64,000 nt of DNA from NCBI RefSeq assembly GCF_937616625.2, contig NC_065570.1, positions 6,458,001 to 6,522,000 of the forward strand. The letters are read 5' to 3'. The DNA is from Mercurialis annua. Lineage: Eukaryota > Streptophyta > Magnoliopsida > Malpighiales > Euphorbiaceae. The notes below the pieces were generated by a model that did not search any database, was not told the DNA's origin, and saw nothing but the letters and a program-made list of their open reading frames with translations. Every line of letters begins with the position of its first letter. Positions within the stretch are counted from its first letter, which is position 1. Made by a program: the position numbers and the translations under genes. Of the stretch, positions 57,920 through 64,000 are shown in pieces.

Positions 57920-58780
57920 AAAATTAAATTTTATTTTTTATTTTGTCTGGAAGCTATGTATAAGATATATTTGTTTAAGTGGACTATCTTAATACATTGT
58001 GAATTTTATGCATGAGTATATAATACGGAACAACAAATATAAAATTTGCATCCATATTATGATCATTGGGACGGATCGGTGATTTAAAGACCGGACTGGT
58101 TGAACCGATTGAAACGAAAATCAATCAGTTGTTCGATACTACTGATTTAAAAAATCAAAAGCTTAGTTTGACCATACCATTAAGTTGTTTTGGAAGTTCG
58201 ACCTAAAACTGAAAACATGTGGCCCTAATAATTCGGCCACCAGTTCGGTTTTTAAAGGACAAGAATATAAGACCGTAGTTCAAATCAGCATTCTAAAACT
58301 AAACCAACTATTATAGTCATCGATTTATATTTCAAGTGGTTCAACTATCGCTCTAACAAGTTAGATAAACAATATATATGAATTTATACATTTAAAATTT
58401 AAAAATGATTGAATTATTAGTAAAATAAAATAATTTAAAAAATAAACAATAGATTCAATTATCTTTACGCTTTAATTAGTTAATATATTTGATTTAATGA
58501 CATTGGATTAGAAATTAAATTTTTATAGAAAAATCAAACCAGACCGATCCGGTTCGGTTCTTAGAAAACTCTTGAAACTAATAATGAATTTTTTAATGAA
58601 TAAATTCAAAAAGAAAAAGGAAAAAGTGGAGTGGGTCCAAATGGTAAATGGGCTTATTGGATTCTGACTAAAAACCTAGCAAAGCAAACAGAAAATTGTT
58701 CTTTTATCATGATTGAGATTTTGTTTATTTGTTAACTACAAGAGATTCCTTCAAGTTTATCTTGTGTTGAGTGTAAGTAA
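57920..58780. other. intergenic DNA with hAT-like ccggtt debris
   Basis: 58060-58560 contains scattered ggttgaaccgatt and gaccgatccggttcgg words reminiscent of the hAT subterminal repeats at 6181-6350. No clean ends were found. Confidence 0.35.
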
Positions 58781-58789
58781 TGCAGCAAT

Positions 58790-58945
58790 GCTAGCTAAGC
58801 TATGGAGCTCGAATCCGTTTTCGTACTACGGCTAGGTCAGTTGTTCATGTCCATGTGGCTTACATGCAATTCAAATTCTGCCTTCTTTACCTTCCATTAA
58901 TCCACCGGTTGCTTTGTTTCTTCGTTTGAGAGGAATCAACAAGTA
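58790..58945 (+). other. conserved block, copy 1 (two short hairpins)
   Basis: Shares with 59665-59800 the ordered words gctaag, gaat/c ccgtt, gtactacggcta, ccatgtggcttacatgcaa and ttctttaccttccatt. Two stems are kept in both copies: ccgt...acgg (58815-58831) and catgt-ggctt-acatg (58852-58866). The strand is arbitrary. It may be a duplicated small RNA, a short peptide gene or a repeat; I do not recognise it. Confidence 0.45.
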
Positions 58946-59664
58946 GGGTGGCCACGATTCATAAACCGGACGTTCTCAGTTTGAAACCGTCGATCTCCGG
59001 TTCCACCAAGACAATAATGGGCTTGAGACCACCCGATTAGTGTTTGTAAGACGGTTCGGAACTAGCCGGTTCAATTTACAGTTAAATTTTAAAAAAAATG
59101 AGCAAAAAGATTATATAAAATTAAATTGATGAAAAAAAGACGGGATGATTTTTTTAAAAAATTGAATTAATAATTATATTTTTGGGTTTGAAATCAAAAC
59201 TGGTGGTTTTTATTCCAAGAAATACTGGACTGAACAGTCTTTTGATTCCACATTTAACCAGTCTCGAGCTGATTTCGACCAGACCTATTCTAATCTTGCT
59301 CCGAGCAGAAACCGACCTGGGGCCACTTCTAGCAACAATAAACGAATAACTATGTGTTACAAAATAAGAAATATTAGTTGTTTACTACTACTAACACATG
59401 CTTTGACATAATGAAACATTACAATCAATAAAAAATACTAATTATGAAGGATGGTGCAAATCATATACGTATTTCATTGAGGATGTTTTGTTCTTGATTG
59501 AGCAATGATAAGCTTACTAATTATCAAAATTAATAAATTAATTAAAACTATAAAATACTCCTATTAAAATTTAGAATCTATTCTTGTTGAGAAGTAAACA
59601 AAAACACAATCATAATAAAAGAACAATTTTCCGTTTAATTTGCTAGTTTTTTAGTCACAATACA
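58946..59664. other. AT-rich spacer between the two conserved blocks
   Basis: Includes ccggttc-type words at 58965-59300, probably hAT-like debris. No gene was seen. Confidence 0.4.
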
Positions 59665-59800
59665 AGCTAAGGTATGCAGCTGAATTCCGTTGTGGTACTA
59701 CGGCTAACTCCATGTGGCTTACATGCAATAATACAATATATACCTTCTTTACCTTCCATTTATCCATATCATACTTGTGGCTTTGTTTTTGAGTTTTATA
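59665..59800 (+). other. conserved block, copy 2 (two short hairpins)
   Basis: Second copy about 870 bp from the first, same orientation. Stems at 59687-59703 (ccgt...acgg) and 59711-59725 (catgt-ggctt-acatg). The flanking sequence is much less alike than the hairpin-containing core. Confidence 0.45.
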
Positions 59801-59943
59801 GGACAAAAAAACAATAAACTAATTATTAATTTACCTCCAAATCATTCACAATTCTTATCCCAAATTTAACTGAATTTTATAACAACATAACACATGCACC
59901 CCGTTTCATATGCCACAAGGGGAGATTCATTAGTAGATGCAAC

Positions 59944-60118
59944 CAGAGGCGGAACTAACTTCTGTGAAATGGAAGGCTTGATTATACAATATTTTTTTCG
60001 GGAGCTAATTGTATAAAAATGCTATATATTTCTTGTAAGAAGAGAAAAATTGAGGGAGATTTATGTAAAAGATAAAATTGGGGAATGCCTCTAATGATAT
60101 ATGTCCGGATCCGCCCTA
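59944..60118. mobile_element. small TIR element (MITE)
   Basis: Left cagaggcggaac and right gatccgccctag are inverted-like ends of a type seen repeatedly in plant genomes (gggcggaacca). A related end occurs at 63866-63885 at the window edge. No target repeat was fixed. Confidence 0.4.
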
Positions 60119-61151
60119 GATGGAACTATACTGTTTTAAAAATCAGTCCGGATCGGCCGGTTCATGTTGTTTTAAAAGAATATAAACAATATTAAATTTA
60201 AAATTATTTACTATTATCTTTATAGTTTATATATAATATATTATTATCTCATAATTTTTAAAAAATATTATTTAATTACAATATTTTAATTTTATTTAAT
60301 TAAAAATTATTTGTAAAAGGGGTTCGGTTATATAAAATTATAGAAGTAAAAAAAAGTTATTTTTAAAAGTTATGGGAAAAATGCTAAGTCAGACCTAAAC
60401 CAAGAGAATTATATACTAGTAGTTATCCTTTAATTTAACATTGCAAATTTGAAAAATTTAAGTACAAAATGTGTTATTAAATTCATATGAACAAATAACT
60501 TAATTAGACTATGCAACATTACCAAAACAATACCTAATTAGCTTTTGATTCAAATTAAGCAAGAACTGCAAACCTTCCACATCATTACCTTTAAAATATT
60601 TTTTAAGATGCAGGTATTTCTGTTTATTATCCGGCCAAAAGAGATGGCTTAGGTAAATCATGAATAGGCTCAAGATTTAGAGTGCCAATTGGGTGAATTT
60701 TAAGATATTTTTTTTCTTATGGATACTTTATTAAATCAATTATTAATTTTAGAAAACAAAATATAATTATTGTTCATCCCTAAATTGCCAGGAACGAATC
60801 AAATTAATAATTATCATTGTTTTTTGAGGAAGCATATTTAAAAATAAAGTAAAAATTAAACTAATATAGAATGTGGGCATGTTGTCCTTCAATTAACTAG
60901 TGAGTAGTGATTTATGCCTTTGTCTTAATAGATTTAGAATAATTAATTAATTAAGCTTATTGTTAAAACTTAAGAGAAAAAGAAGAACCAACATAGACAG
61001 GACAATGACATCAATTTAATGCTATGGACTTTATTTGTATATCTAGATCCACTAGGTTTCTACATAAGTGAGTGTAGTAGTGCCTATTATTTATTTAAAT
61101 TATTATTTACACCAATTTTTTTTATTAATATTTATAACAAAATTTTCAATA
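60119..61151. other. AT-rich intergenic DNA
   Basis: Nothing recognisable. Confidence 0.5.
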
Positions 61152-61426
61152 CTCCCTTCGTTCCATAATATTTGTCACATTTAGCCATTTCACATAAATT
61201 AAGAAAATAATAAATATGTCTTGATTTATATATAGTTTTACTAAATTGTCCATATTAATTACCACTTGTTTTATGCTTAACTAGTTCTTTTAACCTTACA
61301 AAGTATTTATTGCTAGGGATAATTTTGAAAAAATAGCAATTAATGCTTTCTTAAAACTCTAATGTGACAAATATTATAAACCAAAAGAAATTCTCAAATG
61401 CGACAAATATTATGGACCGGAGAGAG
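61152..61426. mobile_element. Stowaway MITE
   Basis: TIRs ctcccttcgttccataatat and (right) atattatggaccggagagag are flanked by TA (61150-61151, 61427-61428). Length 275 bp. Confidence 0.87.
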
Positions 61427-61469
61427 TATTATTTTTAAATTAGTAGCATATCACGGTGTTAAATTATTA

Positions 61470-61775
61470 CTCTCTCTATTCCGTTTAAAAGGAGATGTAT
61501 CCGCATGAATCAAAAAACAATAATTAATACTTCATCCATACTATTTTTAAAAATTCCATCGTAATTTACACGCAATTTAAAAAATTATTAAATTTTTCTT
61601 TTCTATTTATTTGTCCCTATTAACTGAGTCTCATAAATTATGTTTAGTATTGACCATTTACTTCAAGAATAAAATAAAAGGTAAATAAATAATTTAAATT
61701 TATTTTGCTTAAAAATGAGATTTTTAGAATTAAACATCCAAAAAAAGTGAGACTTTTCAAATAAAACGGAAAAAG
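61470..61775. mobile_element. Stowaway-like MITE
   Basis: Left ctctctctattccgtttaaa and right tcaaataaaacggaaaaag are inverted with some mismatches and bordered by TA (61468-61469, 61776-61777). It lies about 40 bp from the previous Stowaway copy. Confidence 0.6.
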
Positions 61776-64000
61776 TATTATTTTTCTCATTTTTTACCTT
61801 TTATTACCGATAATGTTATAAATTTAAATTGTTTTAGAGTTGTAGACTGTAGTCATTAGTTTAAAAAAAGATGGAGAAAAAAAATTATATTAAATGGTAT
61901 TAAAAATCTAATATATTTTTTTTAGATATAATATGAAAAATAAGATACATTCATTTTTAGTCAGGATAGACCGATAGAGGATGCAAGCTTTATTTTTAAT
62001 TTTTTTATAATTTTTGATTTTAATTTTGTAAATCCAACTCACAAATTTTTTAGTGGTCATAATAAACATTTTTATCGCATTATCACTGACAGCCAAATCT
62101 ATTACACATGCTTAAGCTACCTATTTCACTTTAATTTTTCTTATTTTTGGGCTTTTTGTTTGAGACAAAGATTTTTTTTTTCAGGCTCTGCAACATTAAG
62201 CCCGCTTTAATTGCAAAACAATCCATTAGGTATACCAACTTTCAGAATTCTCCTTCCACACATTCTATTTATATATTTTCTACTTTACTTTTAAAGGACG
62301 AAATGTGACAACTGACAAACATTCTAGTTTATTTTTTTATTAAATTTTGCAAAAAAAAAATAGTGAAAAACCCATAAATTCTATATACAATCGGAACTCG
62401 AAAAATAAATTTATATCCGCGCTGAATCTGAGACGAATTTAAACTCACGTTTAAACGACTCAACTTCGATTAAATATATCTAAATTCGGCCTTTAAACAA
62501 GTATAGACAGAATTTTAAGTTAGGAGGGTGTTCTTGTAGCTGCTAAATATTGATTATCTCCGATTACTTTTTACTCCTTTTAGTTTTTTTAATTATCATG
62601 CCCTTTTTTCTGTATTATAGTTATTAATCGTTTTCTCCTATATTTGAGTTTTTGCCACAACGCAATGGACGTTTTAATCTTTTAAAAGAAAAAAAATCAC
62701 TATTTTACAAAAAAATATTATCTATACACTGTCCATGACCTTATTTGTAGATAGACTCAATAATATTAACACATCATTAAATGTATTAGAATTTTTATTA
62801 AATAAATTATATTACTAATATTTTTTAATGACGTATAATAATATAGTTGTTTTTATCCATAAATAATGTAATTTACATACATATATAGATACTTTTTGAT
62901 TTTTACATAATCTAATAAATGAATTTTCTGTTGAAATCATGTGTATTATGACTTTATACATGAACTAATTGTCTGAACGACAAGCAGTACTCCTGGCCCC
63001 TGAATTAAATAAGAACTCAACTAATTAAATAACTTGATCAAATAAACTCACACATTAATTGATACTTGTTTAAATCACGAAACACCATTAAATCCGCCAT
63101 TGATAAGTACCTCTCAAAATTACTTCCTTTTTCCCCTTTTTAACAAATTGAAGATGAAACTCATTAATGATGAACACAATCATACATAAATAACACAATA
63201 ATTTTGCATATAATTTTTGTTTGTCATATCGTTTTCCATATCTTGAATACTAGCTATGGCTTTAAATAGGTAAATATTACATAATTTTAGCTAATGTTTA
63301 TTTTTCAATTCTTTTCCGAAGATAAAAACTTTCATAGATAATAACGAAAATTACATAAATGAATAATCACTCAACAAATTGAAAGAACTTTTATGCTGAG
63401 AGCTGTTTAATACAGTCATCGATTAAGCCTATTCACCCATTAAAAAGTTACACAAATACATAAATAGTTCAAATATCGAGACAATGATCTTGAAACTGCT
63501 TAATGCTTAAAACTTCAAATTTTTCAAGTCTCATTTAAATATAGATTTAAAAGACTTTCAATCTGCTAGATCCGTTAAAATTTTATATTTTCCGATTTTC
63601 ATCTTCAAAAAAATTCTAAAAAAATTAAAGAAATCGACAAGAAAATTGGAAAAAAAAAATAAAAAAATATAAATAGATTTGTTTTATGTAAATTTTAATT
63701 TTTTTTTACAATTTTTTATTTTAAATTATTAGTTAAATTTTTTTAGATAAGAAGGTGTTTTGTATAATTGATAACATTACCCTCTAATTAGAATATAGGT
63801 TAAAAATGAAGAACTATTTTAATTTTTTTTCAGATGAAAAGAGACCGATTTAATGCTACGGGCAGGGGCGGAACCACGTTTAGGCTCGGGTAGGCTCGAG
63901 CCCGGGCTGCCGTGGAAAAATTACAAGTCGGAAATAGGATCGTTAAATTTAGAGGTTAATATGCTTGTAGATCCGGTTAGGCTATAGCTTCTAGCCCTGG
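61776..64000. other. AT-rich intergenic DNA to the window edge
   Basis: No gene was seen. From about 63864 a GC-rich end (ggggcggaaccacg, aggctcgagcccgggctgcc) looks like the start of a TIR element or retroelement cut by the window edge. Confidence 0.45.

Overview
This is AT-rich nuclear DNA from a flowering plant, most likely a eudicot. The intron-containing genes are of plant-only type (WNK kinase, OVATE family protein, DIOX-like protein). The repeats are also plant-type: a Ty1-copia element primed by initiator tRNA-Met, a CACTA element with the CACTACTAGAAA end, Stowaway MITEs, Mutator-type elements with 9-bp target duplications and tRNA-derived SINEs. I cannot name the species.

Three host genes are well supported. 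(1) A WNK-type kinase of the Arabidopsis WNK4/WNK5 kind on the + strand (12269-21689; seven coding exons, 605 aa). It has a 4.4-kb first intron holding a phase-compatible candidate alternative first exon, and a fifth intron carrying two Mutator-type MITEs. (2) A 2-oxoglutarate/Fe(II)-oxygenase-like protein on the + strand (24635-27833; three exons, 365 aa). It has lost the distal iron-binding His and the 2OG-binding Arg, and it ends in a hydrophobic tail. (3) A single-exon OVATE family transcriptional repressor on the - strand (56660-57712; 350 aa).

Layout: 1-4080 holds a Pack-MULE-like element and a decayed copia element. 4620-5263 holds a LINE remnant and an intact tRNA-derived SINE. 6166-9501 is a 3.3-kb non-autonomous hAT element between two copies of a host duplication. 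10.3-11.5 kb is repeat debris. 11.6-21.9 kb is the WNK gene, 24.6-27.8 kb the oxygenase-like gene, and 28-32.9 kb MITEs, tandem repeats and an RNase H-fold pseudogene.

From 32921 to 47807 there is a nested stack readable from target duplications. An approximately 0.7-kb TIR element holds a Ty1-copia element (32981-44521), a Mutator-type MITE and a 2.3-kb solo LTR. The copia element holds a CACTA element (35420-41755), which itself holds a gypsy-type solo LTR (37510-38962). 48-56.6 kb is AT-rich intergenic DNA with MITEs and a GC-richer retroelement-like block. The OVATE gene follows, then intergenic DNA to the end, including two copies of a short conserved block with two predicted hairpins near 58.8 and 59.7 kb.

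The three host genes show no operon-like link. Most of the window is transposon history. All splice sites are read by eye from GT/AG signals, phase and family similarity; no expression data or searches were available.
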